Assembly (NCBI GenBank): GCA_030834895.1 | Contig: JAUQXA010000064.1 | Coordinates: 1-64,000 of the forward strand | Length of the DNA: 64,000 bases | Reading direction: 5' to 3' | Origin: Anaerolineales bacterium | GTDB taxonomy: Bacteria > Chloroflexota > Anaerolineae > Anaerolineales > Villigracilaceae | Part shown: positions 26,409 to 34,381 of the stretch, piece by piece | Layout of the letters: every line of letters begins with the position of its first letter | Numbering within the stretch: the stretch's first letter is position 1 | Position numbers and translations under genes: made by a program | Notes under the pieces: model-generated | Database searches by the model: none | Told to the model about the DNA's origin: nothing | What the model saw: the letters and a program-made list of their open reading frames with translations, nothing else

Positions 26409-27185
26409 CTATTCTGCGAGCGCGTACCGATACAACAATACTCCAGCCGCGACAGCGAGATTGAGAGAACTCACCCGCCCCTGCATCGCCAGGGAAACCG
26501 TTACATCACAGGCGGCGGTTTGGGCGGAGGAAAGCCCTTTTTGTTCGCTGCCCAACACCAACACCCAGGGAATTTGTGGGACGAGGGTTTGGTAATCCAC
26601 GTCGGCTTTAGCAGATGTGCCGATGAGTTGGTATTTCCCCTTGCTTGCCCAGGCGACAAATTCGGCGAAGCTCGTTTGAATAACCGGTTTCCAGAACAAC
26701 GTCCCCATGCTGGCACGGACAAGGGTGGGATGATATAACTCCACGCCGCCATCGAGCATGAAGAGCGCATCTGTACCGACAGCATCCATTGTGCGGAGGA
26801 TCGTCCCCACGTTACCGGGGTCTTGTGGCGAGACAAGCGCTACCACGCTTTTGCATGGTTTGAGTTCCTGCAACTGGATCTGCTTTTGTTGTGCCACCGC
26901 CACAATGCCCTGTGGGTTTTCCTTATCTGCCAGCGACTCCATCACGGGGACGGAGACAGGCTGAGGAGGGATAGTGAGTTTGGCAAGCAAACTGCGCGCG
27001 AAGGAACTGGTTAGCAGCTCAGGAGCATACAAAACAGTTTCGATCTCCCATCCCGCTTCGACAACTTCGCCCACATGATGAATCCCCTCTACTAGAAACA
27101 AACCGGTCTCAGCGCGAACTTTTCTTTGATGCAGGGAACGCGCGCGCTTTACCAAAGGATTGGTCAGGCTGATGATGGTTTCCAT
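26409..27185 (-). CDS. TrmH/SpoU family RNA 2'-O-methyltransferase
   Basis: A 258-residue SPOUT enzyme that methylates a ribose 2'-hydroxyl in rRNA or tRNA with S-adenosylmethionine. An N-terminal substrate-binding domain (NPLVKRARSLHQRKVRAETGLFLVEG) precedes the knotted catalytic domain with motif 1 (QDPGNVGTILRTMDA), motif 2 (VLGSEQKGLS) and motif 3 (VSLAMQGRVSSLNLAVA). The RNA target cannot be assigned. ATG at 27185 is the natural family start. It stands alone on the minus strand, divergent from the cation efflux gene. Confidence 0.92.
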   Translation of the reverse strand: METIISLTNPLVKRARSLHQRKVRAETGLFLVEGIHHVGEVVEAGWEIETVLYAPELLTSSFARSLLAKLTIPPQPVSVPVMESLADKENPQGIVAVAQQKQIQLQELKPCKSVVALVSPQDPGNVGTILRTMDAVGTDALFMLDGGVELYHPTLVRASMGTLFWKPVIQTSFAEFVAWASKGKYQLIGTSAKADVDYQTLVPQIPWVLVLGSEQKGLSSAQTAACDVTVSLAMQGRVSSLNLAVAAGVLLYRYALAE

Positions 27186-27272
27186 GAGCGTATTTTATCA
27201 CTGTAATTTTTGTCTTTTCCATTCCTCACAACCCGGTTACACTCGACGCAATTTATAAACAAAGGAATTCAC

Positions 27273-27950
27273 ATGTCAACCCTCGCACAAAAAAACTCCA
27301 CGGTCACTTACTGGCAGTATGCGCTTTGGCTGGCCATTTTTACCGTCTTGTACAACATCGCTGAAGGACTGGTCTCCATCTTCTTTGGCGTCAGTGACGA
27401 GGCATTGACCCTCTTTGGCTTCGGCGTGGACTCGTTCATCGAGGTCATGTCTGGTATCGGGATTCTCGCCATGGTCATCCGCATCCGGCAAAATCCCGAC
27501 GCTCCCCGCTCACGGTTTGAGATCACCGCTCTGCGCGTGACAGGCACGGCTTTTTACCTGCTGGCTGTAGGACTTGGCGTGAGTGCCATCTACAACGTTT
27601 TCATCGGGCACAAACCGGAGACCACCCTGCCGGGCTTGATTATCTCCGTCATTTCGATTGCGATGATGTGGCTGCTTGTAGCAGGCAAACGCAAGGTGGG
27701 ACGGATTCTTAACTCAATTCCCATTCTCGCAGATGCAAACTGCACGCTCGTTTGCATTTACATGTCTTTGGTTCTTTTGGCATCCAGTTTGATTTACGAG
27801 TTGACAGGGTTCGGCTTCGTGGACAGCATCGGCGCACTGGGTTTGATTTACTTTTCGGTAAAGGAGGGACGTGAGGCTTTCGAGAAAGCCAACGGCATCG
27901 AATGTGACTGCGAGGATGAAGATTGCAAGGATGAAGATTGCAAGGATTAG
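27273..27950 (+). CDS. Cation efflux (CDF-like) membrane protein with an acidic Cys tail
   Basis: A 225-residue integral membrane protein resembling the shorter cation diffusion facilitator-like transporters. Six membrane helices are visible, with FGFGVDSFIEVMSGIG and FGFVDSIGALGLIY carrying the buried Asp residues expected for metal ions. The C-terminus is CDCEDEDCKDEDCKD, made partly by a perfect tandem 15-base duplication, and probably a soluble metal-binding tail. ATG at 27273 has AAAGGAATTCAC upstream and is preferred over a start 63 bases earlier. Zinc, iron or another divalent ion is likely, but the sequence does not tell which. Confidence 0.82.
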   Translation: MSTLAQKNSTVTYWQYALWLAIFTVLYNIAEGLVSIFFGVSDEALTLFGFGVDSFIEVMSGIGILAMVIRIRQNPDAPRSRFEITALRVTGTAFYLLAVGLGVSAIYNVFIGHKPETTLPGLIISVISIAMMWLLVAGKRKVGRILNSIPILADANCTLVCIYMSLVLLASSLIYELTGFGFVDSIGALGLIYFSVKEGREAFEKANGIECDCEDEDCKDEDCKD

Positions 27951-27987
27951 CCCCCGTCAAAGCAAACGGTAGTTTATAATTCCATTT

Positions 27988-29040
27988 ATGAAATATCTCC
28001 GCTGGCTGGCATTCGTTGTTTTTGTTTTCCAGGCGGCGTGCCAACCCCAGGCGACCGCCACGGTGGAGCCCCACCGCGCTATGACATTGACTCTCGTCAA
28101 GTCGGATGAAAAAAAAATCATCGAAACCTCTGCATTGACAGTGGGACAGGCGCTCACCGAAGCGGGCGTAAAATTCATGCAGGGCGACCTGCTTGATCCT
28201 TCGGCGGAAACGCTCATCACCAAAGATTTAACCGTAACCTTTATTCCCGGCCGCAATCTGACCATTTTTGTCGGTGATCAGGTTTTGAACATCCGCTCGG
28301 CAGCAGAGACGGTTGGCGAAGTGTTGGCTGAAGCTGGAGTCCCACTCGTCGGGTCGGACATCAGCTTCCCGCCAGAGAGCGAAGCGCCTCCGCCCGATGG
28401 TCAAATCCGCGTGGTGCGAATCCGCGAGAGTTTTGAGGTTACGCTGGAGTCAATTCCATTTGAAGAAGAAGTGACCTATTCGCCTGACGTGCCCTTTGGT
28501 CAATCGGAAACAGTCCAGCCTGGCGTGAAAGGCGTTGCGATGATTCGCGAGCGCGTCCGCTACGAAGACGGTGTGGAAGTCAGCCGCAAAAGGGAGGAAA
28601 AAACAACCCTGCGCGAGCCGCAAACCCGCATCGTGCAAAGCGGGGAAAAGATTGTGCTTGCGCCTGTGGGCGGAAATATTCCATACGATTATTGGTATGC
28701 CACGGAAATGTATGCTTCGGTTTATTCGCCTTGTGCCAGCGGCACGGGCGGTTGTTCGTACGGGACCGCCAGCGGAGCGCGTGCAGGTTACGGCATTGTG
28801 GCGGTGGACTATTCGATTTATAGTTACCTGGCCGGGATGAAGGTTTACATCCCCGGCTACGGCGTTGCGACCATCGGCGACACGGGCGGCGGACCGATCA
28901 TCGAGACCGCATTCGGCGTCCCACGTACCAAATGGATTGACCTTGGATTCGACGACGGCAAAATCATGGATATGACCGGCTGGGTGACGGTGTACTTCCT
29001 TGCGCCCGCGCCTGCCGAAATTCCCTATTTTTTGAAGTAA
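27988..29040 (+). CDS. Cell-wall protein with DUF348, G5 and 3D domains
   Basis: A 350-residue exported lipoprotein (lipobox QAAC, Cys18). Two DUF348 repeats (about 38-80 and 85-130), each with the TVGQALTEAGV or TVGEVLAEAGV pattern, are followed by a G5 domain (about 138-215, with FEEEVTYSPDVPFGQ). The end is a 3D domain whose three aspartates lie in VAVDYS, IGDTGGG and WIDLGFD. This order is that of YabE/Rpf-like proteins that remodel peptidoglycan, acting as lytic transglycosylase-type domains. TATAAT lies seven bases before ATG, so the transcript is likely leaderless. The LCP gene follows 85 bases later. Confidence 0.9.
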   Translation: MKYLRWLAFVVFVFQAACQPQATATVEPHRAMTLTLVKSDEKKIIETSALTVGQALTEAGVKFMQGDLLDPSAETLITKDLTVTFIPGRNLTIFVGDQVLNIRSAAETVGEVLAEAGVPLVGSDISFPPESEAPPPDGQIRVVRIRESFEVTLESIPFEEEVTYSPDVPFGQSETVQPGVKGVAMIRERVRYEDGVEVSRKREEKTTLREPQTRIVQSGEKIVLAPVGGNIPYDYWYATEMYASVYSPCASGTGGCSYGTASGARAGYGIVAVDYSIYSYLAGMKVYIPGYGVATIGDTGGGPIIETAFGVPRTKWIDLGFDDGKIMDMTGWVTVYFLAPAPAEIPYFLK

Positions 29041-29125
29041 TGATTCTGGAGTCCATTAGCTTGTTGATGAATATGCCAGGCAGCGAGCTGACTGACTCAA
29101 AAGGTTTTCCTGGAACACTGAAAAT

Positions 29126-30268
29126 ATGACCAAAACACAAAAAAGAATTATCACCATACTTGCCATCATTGCAATCATGCTTGTCGGCTCGACCGGCCTT
29201 TATATGTGGAACATTTATCGGGAGTTTGCGACCCGGCCTTTGGGAGCTGCCATTCCCATGGCCTCGCAAACCCTGCCACCCATTTGGACAGCCACGCCCG
29301 GCAATCCTATGTCCTCAGTGGGAGTGGTCATACCTGCCCCAGCCATCGCCCCAACCAATACGCCCGCCCCCCTGTGTGGCGGGCCAGCCTTGATGAATAT
29401 CCTCGCCATCGGACAGGACCAGCGCTCGAATAATTATCAATATGGATTGGGTGACATCGTGCGCGTGGTACGCGTGGACTTTGTCACTCCCAAAGTGACC
29501 GTGTTGGAATTTCCGCGTGACCTGTGGGTGGAAATCCCCTACATCTCCGATAATCTCGACGGATTCGATCACGGCAAATTGAATCAGGCCTATCTTTACG
29601 GTCAACCCGGTGACGGCTTTGCCTATTGGGATGATCCCAGTCAGGGTCCCGGATTGCTGGCGCTCACTCTCAACCTCAATTTTGGCGTCAATATCGACCA
29701 TTATCTCGCCGTCAATATGCGGACCTTCGAGAATGTGGTCAACGCCATTGGTGGAATCACCATCAACGTGCCGGATATTGAAACTGCTCATAATACCGGA
29801 TTACCAATTGGAAAACATCACTTAGGCGGCTCCGAGGCATTGAAAGTAGCACGCAACCGTGAGGAAGGCATGTTCGAGCGTGTCGGCAACCAGAATCTCG
29901 TGCTGTGCGCCATGCGCGAAAAAATCCTCAGCCCAAGCACCGTCACGAAGATTCCCGAATTAATCCAGTCGTTTCAGGATAACATCCAGACTGATTTCAC
30001 GCCCGAACAACTCAGCCAGTTGGCATGTCTCGGCACGCAACTGCCGGTGGAGAACATCGCCTTTGCCAGTTTCCCCGAAGAACTGTTCACTGAAGTCCGC
30101 ATCTATGAAGACCCGGAATATCCCAAAGGTCTGCTCATTTTCGACGCCGATTTCAACGTCCTGCGTGATTACGTCACGCGCTTTCAAGCCGGGACTTGGC
30201 CCCAAACTGAGACCGCCACTGCACTGCAAACCGAAGAAGAGTCGGCTTCTTCTTCGGTTTGCCCATAA
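29126..30268 (+). CDS. LytR-CpsA-Psr (LCP) family phosphotransferase
   Basis: A 380-residue membrane enzyme that attaches anionic polymers or glycans to the cell wall. One membrane helix (about 8-27) precedes the LCP domain (about 90-300), with RSNNYQYGLGDIVRVVRVD, the catalytic VLEFPRDLWVEIP arginine/aspartate motif, KLNQAYLYGQ, VNAIGGITINVP and ALKVARNREEG. Together with the 3D-domain protein just upstream it forms a cell-wall pair. A perfect hairpin terminator is embedded in the last codons, encoding the Glu/Ser-rich end. Confidence 0.92.
   Translation: MTKTQKRIITILAIIAIMLVGSTGLYMWNIYREFATRPLGAAIPMASQTLPPIWTATPGNPMSSVGVVIPAPAIAPTNTPAPLCGGPALMNILAIGQDQRSNNYQYGLGDIVRVVRVDFVTPKVTVLEFPRDLWVEIPYISDNLDGFDHGKLNQAYLYGQPGDGFAYWDDPSQGPGLLALTLNLNFGVNIDHYLAVNMRTFENVVNAIGGITINVPDIETAHNTGLPIGKHHLGGSEALKVARNREEGMFERVGNQNLVLCAMREKILSPSTVTKIPELIQSFQDNIQTDFTPEQLSQLACLGTQLPVENIAFASFPEELFTEVRIYEDPEYPKGLLIFDADFNVLRDYVTRFQAGTWPQTETATALQTEEESASSSVCP
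30230..30262 (+). terminator. Terminator embedded in the end of the LCP coding region
   Basis: ACCGAAGAAGA (30230-30240) and TCTTCTTCGGT (30248-30258) form a perfect 11-bp stem with a 7-base loop, followed by TTTG. The stem lies before the stop codon (30266-30268), so the 3' codons double as a terminator. Confidence 0.6.
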
Positions 30269-30276
30269 CTTCGTGC

Positions 30277-30324
30277 TGAGCGCAGTCGAAACACAGCCTC
30301 GCAAAAACCCTTCGACTATGCTCA
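30277..30324. repeat. TTCGACTGCGCTCA-type inverted repeat
   Basis: TGAGCGCAGTCGAA (30277-30290) faces TTCGACTATGCTCA (30311-30324), with 13 of 14 positions pairing if wobble is allowed. The TCGACTGCGCTCA word is frequent in intergenic repeats of many bacteria. It sits between the LCP and rsmA genes with no obvious coding content. Confidence 0.55.
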
Positions 30325-30364
30325 TATCGTCCCGGCTCTCTTTCGGGAGGGCGGATACAGCCAC

Positions 30365-31207
30365 ATGACAAATTTCTCCACCATTCCCCCGCTCGACGCC
30401 GCTGCCATCCTTAGGCGTTTCGGTCTGCGTGCCGATAAAAGCCTCGGGCAAAACTTTTTACAGGATTCCTCCGCGCTGGAAAGAATTGCCCGTGCCGCGG
30501 AGATTCAGGCGGATGATACCGTGCTGGAGATTGGTCCTGGCTTGGGGAGTTTGACCCGCTACCTGGCCGTGTCCGCCCGAGAAGTCGTCACCCTCGAACT
30601 TGACCCGGACCTGATTCCCCCGCTTCGGGCCGTGCTCACGCCTCATCCGAACGTGCGTGTTGTGCAGGGTGACATCCTCAAGACCGATATTTCAAGCCTC
30701 ATCAAAACGCAGGATTACTTGGTAGTTGCGAACATCCCCTACTACATTACGTCCGCCATCATGCGTCACCTGCTCGAAAGCGACCCCACGCCGCGTCGCA
30801 TCGTTTTGACTATTCAAAAAGAAGTTGCCGAACGCATCTGCGCCGCGCCCGGTGACTTGAGCCTGCTGGCATTGAGCGTGCAAGTGTACGGGACTCCGTC
30901 CATCGCCGCAATCATTCCCGCTGCATCCTTCCACCCCGCCCCCAAAGTGGATTCCGCCATTCTGCGGGTGGAAATCTATCCCACCCCCCTTATCCCACGT
31001 GAGATGCATCCAATCTTCTTCAAAATCACCAAGGCAGGATTTAGCCAAAAACGAAAGACCCTGCGCAACTCGCTTTCCTCTGGATTGCACATCAAACCCC
31101 AGGAGACCGAAGCCCTGCTGAAGTCCGCTGGTATCAACCCCATGCGCCGCGCAGAGACTTTGTCCATCGAAGAGTGGAAGCAGATGATGGAAAGGTTGAA
31201 GACCTAG
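30365..31207 (+). CDS. rsmA: 16S rRNA dimethyladenosine transferase RsmA (KsgA)
   Basis: A 280-residue methyltransferase that dimethylates two adjacent adenines near the 3' end of 16S rRNA (A1518 and A1519 in Escherichia coli numbering). Signature blocks in order are KSLGQNFLQD, the SAM-binding VLEIGPGLGSLT, VTLELDPDLIP, VQGDILK, the catalytic ANIPYYIT (NLPY-type motif) and IQKEVAERI. The C-terminal domain holds AGFSQKRKTLRNSLS. GGAGGGCGGATACAGCC precedes ATG. It is followed by its own terminator. Confidence 0.95.
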   Translation: MTNFSTIPPLDAAAILRRFGLRADKSLGQNFLQDSSALERIARAAEIQADDTVLEIGPGLGSLTRYLAVSAREVVTLELDPDLIPPLRAVLTPHPNVRVVQGDILKTDISSLIKTQDYLVVANIPYYITSAIMRHLLESDPTPRRIVLTIQKEVAERICAAPGDLSLLALSVQVYGTPSIAAIIPAASFHPAPKVDSAILRVEIYPTPLIPREMHPIFFKITKAGFSQKRKTLRNSLSSGLHIKPQETEALLKSAGINPMRRAETLSIEEWKQMMERLKT

Positions 31208-31273
31208 GAGGGTGCATACGAGATTATCCACACGGGCTTCGCCATGATTATGAGGGCACCTAATCAATGGAGA

Positions 31274-31304
31274 AAATCCGACTGTGATTTTGTCGGATTT
31301 TTTG
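31274..31304 (+). terminator. Intrinsic terminator after rsmA
   Basis: AAATCCGAC (31274-31282) pairs perfectly with GTCGGATTT (31292-31300) around a 9-base loop and is followed by TTT. Confidence 0.85.
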
Positions 31305-31396
31305 TCATTTGAATTGCATTTTTATTGTCACCTAAAACAAATAGGCGTTTAATGCCGCCCATTAATAGTACAGCCCATTAGAAATTGGAGGAAACG

Positions 31397-31829
31397 ATGT
31401 TCACAGTATCATGTTCTGAATAAATCCGGCGAACGCCGGATGTGGTTTTTAAGTTCGTAGGCGACTACTCGAACGATCCCTTGTGGCGAGGAGGCGTCAT
31501 GTCAATGGTGTACGAGACCAGTGGACCTCCTGCAGTCGGCACGCGTACGCGTGAGACAATGCGCAGTATGGGAAGCACTGCAGTCACCATCGGAGAGGTA
31601 GTGGAATTTTCATCGTCCCGAACGGCATTTCGCAGTTTGTCCGGACCGATACCCTGCAATGGCAGTCGTGAGTTTTCCGCCACCCCTGCGGGCACAAAGT
31701 TCACCTACTTCTCAATCTTCGTCCCACAGGTTTTTTCGCATCCTTGAACCACTGCTTCGGTCGGTCTTTATGAAACAGGTTCGAGCCGATTTGCAAAGGC
31801 TGAAACATCATGTGGAAGCACAAGCTTAA
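31397..31829 (+). pseudogene. SRPBCC (polyketide-cyclase-like) gene, broken by a stop and a frameshift
   Basis: An interrupted SRPBCC protein of about 143 codons. The ATG at 31397 has TTGGAGGAAACG upstream. After MFTVSCSE comes an in-frame TAA (31421-31423). The same frame then continues with PDVVFKFVGDYSNDPLW, GPPAVGTRTRETMRSMG and PAGTKFTYFSIFVPQ, all family-typical. At the six-T run (31731-31736) the frame shifts by one base, and the expected C-terminus FRILEPLLRSVFMKQVRADL follows, ending in HVEAQA and TAA at 31827. A perfect terminator follows. The breaks are either real decay or indel errors in short runs. Confidence 0.75.
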
Positions 31830-31855
31830 AGGCGTTACGAACGCACAAAAAGGTG

Positions 31856-31890
31856 GCAGTCATCTTCAAGAAGTAGATGACTGCTATTTT
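31856..31890 (+). terminator. Intrinsic terminator of the broken SRPBCC gene
   Basis: GCAGTCATCT (31856-31865) and AGATGACTGC (31875-31884) form a perfect 10-bp stem with a 9-base loop, followed by TATTTTG. An outer AGGTGG/CCACCT pair brackets it. Confidence 0.85.
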
Positions 31891-31942
31891 GTATCCACCT
31901 GTGAAGAATGGATTGGGTTGCGCGAAACAAAGTAATAAATGC

Positions 31943-31992
31943 TATACTATTAATAGTCGGGGAATTGGATGTTTGTCATCCGCCCCCCGACT
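31943..31992 (+). promoter_or_regulatory. Promoter box and two-tier 5' stem-loop
   Basis: TATACT at 31943-31948 is a good -10 box, with a weak TTGCGC 19 bases upstream. Seven bases later begins a stacked hairpin: outer AGTCGGGG (31955-31962) with CCCCGACT (31985-31992), inner GGATG (31967-31971) with CATCC (31977-31981). The predicted transcript would start at this stem. It precedes the DUF4177 gene by 48 bases. Confidence 0.5.
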
Positions 31993-32040
31993 GGTGTTTC
32001 CTTTTGTCTGTTAGAAATGATTATTTGAAGGAGTACTGTC

Positions 32041-32271
32041 ATGACAAAATGGGAATATATGTATGCAAAGGCCGAGGATGATAAAATCCTGGAAGTCAAC
32101 GGGGAGGAAGTTGGTGCGTTTGAAGGTGTGCCAATTGGCGGCGCGGAACGACCAGGTGTAAGCGAATTTCTTGGAAAGTCAGGTCAGGAAGGCTGGGAGG
32201 TCGCAGGAATTTCCCCAGCCAATGAAGGCGCTTCAGTCTGGCGTTTGGTTCTGAAACGTCCTATCGCCTAA
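32041..32271 (+). CDS. DUF4177-like small protein
   Basis: A 76-residue cytosolic protein with the DUF4177 pattern: an opening KWEYMYAK strand, a glycine-rich centre, GQEGWEVAGISPA as the family core, and a closing VWRLVLKRP strand. These proteins form small two-layer folds and have no known reaction. GAAGGAGTACTGTC precedes ATG. The leader carries a structured hairpin (31955-31992). It is a single-gene unit. Confidence 0.7.
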   Translation: MTKWEYMYAKAEDDKILEVNGEEVGAFEGVPIGGAERPGVSEFLGKSGQEGWEVAGISPANEGASVWRLVLKRPIA

Positions 32272-32425
32272 AAATACTGACTGACTTTCGACATTGGACT
32301 GGCAAAAACACGCAGCCCGCGAATTTCTTCGCAGGGGTAAGATTAGGTATATACTACGCTCACAAGGTGTTGCGCGACAACGCAAACCAAAGAACATATT
32401 AAAGGTATTTTTATGGAGCAAAGCG

Positions 32426-32818
32426 ATGAAACCAAGACATTGGATCAATCTTATTGTTGTTTTCATTACCGCAGGTCTGCTTACCTATCTTGCACTACAG
32501 TGGGGAATTAGATCGTATGTCGAGCCAACCTGTCAACGTTATGCCGAATCCAATGGCATGACGTATGTCAGTTATATCCCTCTGGACCCGACCATCAATT
32601 CTTCGCATACAGTATACGAGGGTGACTGTCAGATGCGCGTCTCGAATGGCGAGACACAGACAATCAGTCTTCTCAAGGCAAGCGGCACGAGTTATGGCGC
32701 TCCGCCGGTTGTGAGCCTCGCCCTGAGCTGGCATCTTGTGTTCCTCGTGAGTTTCTTTGTCGTGGCATTGACCCTTGCCATGCTCATTCGGGTTGTCACT
32801 GGAAAGCCAGCATCGTGA
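32426..32818 (+). CDS. Two-helix membrane protein with an extracytoplasmic loop
   Basis: A 130-residue protein with membrane helices at about 7-27 and 102-124. The loop between them (about 28-100) is probably outside and has two cysteines, in EPTCQRYAES and EGDCQMRVS, which could form a disulfide. Family not recognised. ATG at 32426 has GGAGCAAAGCG upstream; a longer frame from 32294 reads through non-protein-like sequence. It is convergent with ahcY across a bidirectional terminator. Confidence 0.65.
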   Translation: MKPRHWINLIVVFITAGLLTYLALQWGIRSYVEPTCQRYAESNGMTYVSYIPLDPTINSSHTVYEGDCQMRVSNGETQTISLLKASGTSYGAPPVVSLALSWHLVFLVSFFVVALTLAMLIRVVTGKPAS

Positions 32819-32897
32819 TGGCGATTACAGTCTCGAAGTTGGTTGCATGATGCGGTATTTCCTGTAAACGCTGTAGCAAATTAATAATACGCAACAA

Positions 32898-32927
32898 AAA
32901 GCCCCGCGAAATTCTTCACGAGGCTTT
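32898..32927. terminator. Bidirectional intrinsic terminator
   Basis: AAAGCCCCGCGAA (32898-32910) pairs with TTCACGAGGCTTT (32915-32927) in 11 of 13 positions around ATTC, with A and T runs outside. It lies between two convergent genes. Confidence 0.8.
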
Positions 32928-32952
32928 ACTTATTATTTCTTACTGTTACTGA

Positions 32953-34284
32953 CTAAGTTCCTTCTTCCCACGAATTCAAATAATGCAACTGCTCATCCGT
33001 AAGGATGTCGATCTTCACGCCCATCGACTCGAGTTTGAGACGGGCGATCTCGTTGTCGATGTCAATCGGGACGGAGTAAACTTTCTTCTCCAGTTTGTCG
33101 GCGTTCTTCGCCATGTATTCGGCGGAGAGCGCCTGGTTGGCGAAGGACATGTCCATCACGGAGGCGGGATGACCTTCGGCGGAGGCGAGGTTGATCAGGC
33201 GTCCCTCGCCGAGGATGTTGATCTTGCGTCCATCTTTGGTGGTGTACTGGTCAACGAACGGGCGGACAAGATTGGGTTTGCCAACGCTCATCTTTTCCAG
33301 CGCGGGGATGTTGATTTCGACGTTGAAGTGACCGGAGTTGGCAACCAATGCGCCGTCTTTCATCACTTCGAAGTGTTTCTTGTCGATCACGTTCAAGTCG
33401 CCGGTAACGGTGCAGAAGATGTCGCCGACTTTTGCGGCTTCGGTCATCGGCATGACCTGGAAACCGTCCATCGCCGCTTCGAGCGCCTTCAAAGGATCGA
33501 TTTCGGTGACGACGACAAGCGATCCCATGCCGCGCGCGCGGGAAGCGAGACCGCGTCCGCACCAGCCGTAACCAGCCACAACGAAGGTCTTGCCAGCCAG
33601 CAGGACGTTGGTTGCGCGGACAATGCCGTCGAGGGTGGATTGTCCCGTGCCGTAGCGGTTGTCGAACATGTGCTTGGTCAGTGCGTCGTTCACCGCAATG
33701 ACGGGGAACTTCAACACTCCGTCTTTTTCCATCGCCTTCAAGCGGATGACACCCGTGGTAGTCTCTTCGGTACCGCCGATGACGTTCTTGAGCATCTGCT
33801 TGCGTTCGTCATCTTTCAAGGTCTTCGCCCATTCCGCGAGGGAAGGTTCGAGTCTTTCGAAGCGCCCCATCTCGATAAAGAAGAGGGAGGAAACGAGGTC
33901 GGCGCCGTCGTCCTGGGTCATGTGGGGCTTGTGCTCCAACGCGGCGCGGATGTGCTTGAAGTAGGTGACCTTGTCCTCACCCTTGATGGCGAACACGGGA
34001 ATCTCGTACTGGTTAACCAGCGCGGCGGCGACGTCATCCTGCGTGGAGAGCGGGTTGGAGGCTGTGAGGACGATGTCCGCGCCGCCTTCGTGCAGGGTGC
34101 GCATCAAGTTGGCAGTTTCGGTGGTCACGTGCAGACAGCAGGACAGGCGCAATCCCTTGAGGGGTTTTTCCTTCTTGAAGCGTTCGCGGATGGAGCGCAG
34201 GACGGGCATTTCGCGTTCCGCCCACTCGATGCGGCGGCGTCCGCCTTCAGCCTGTTGAATATCTTTGATGTCGTAATTGCTCAT
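32953..34284 (-). CDS. ahcY: Adenosylhomocysteinase
   Basis: A 443-residue NAD-dependent enzyme that splits S-adenosylhomocysteine into adenosine and homocysteine, removing the inhibitor left by methyltransferases. Substrate-binding blocks are CLHVTTETANL and ASNPLSTQDDVAAAL. The NAD fold holds VVAGYGWCGRGLASRARGMG and the C-terminus has DMSFANQALSAEY. The ASNPLSTQDDV form is that of archaeal and deep-branching bacterial enzymes rather than the proteobacterial SCNIFSTQD form. It is the last gene of mtnA - kinase - ahcY, all on the minus strand. Confidence 0.95.
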   Translation of the reverse strand: MSNYDIKDIQQAEGGRRRIEWAEREMPVLRSIRERFKKEKPLKGLRLSCCLHVTTETANLMRTLHEGGADIVLTASNPLSTQDDVAAALVNQYEIPVFAIKGEDKVTYFKHIRAALEHKPHMTQDDGADLVSSLFFIEMGRFERLEPSLAEWAKTLKDDERKQMLKNVIGGTEETTTGVIRLKAMEKDGVLKFPVIAVNDALTKHMFDNRYGTGQSTLDGIVRATNVLLAGKTFVVAGYGWCGRGLASRARGMGSLVVVTEIDPLKALEAAMDGFQVMPMTEAAKVGDIFCTVTGDLNVIDKKHFEVMKDGALVANSGHFNVEINIPALEKMSVGKPNLVRPFVDQYTTKDGRKINILGEGRLINLASAEGHPASVMDMSFANQALSAEYMAKNADKLEKKVYSVPIDIDNEIARLKLESMGVKIDILTDEQLHYLNSWEEGT

Positions 34285-34381
34285 TTGGGTACTCCTTGTA
34301 TTAGATGAAGAGATTAGACGATTAGAGGATTAGAGATTAGCAGCCTAGGCAACTATTCTCCATTCTCTATTCTCTAATTGG

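Noticed and set aside
31208..31396. Possible RNA gene or riboswitch between rsmA and the SRPBCC remnant
   Set aside because: Apart from the rsmA terminator and the remnant's ribosome site no conserved structure was seen; the region after 31397 is explained by broken coding sequence.
32983..34308. Plus-strand frame of 441 codons across ahcY
   Set aside because: It is exactly antisense to a complete ahcY with all family motifs; composition is that of an opposite-strand shadow.
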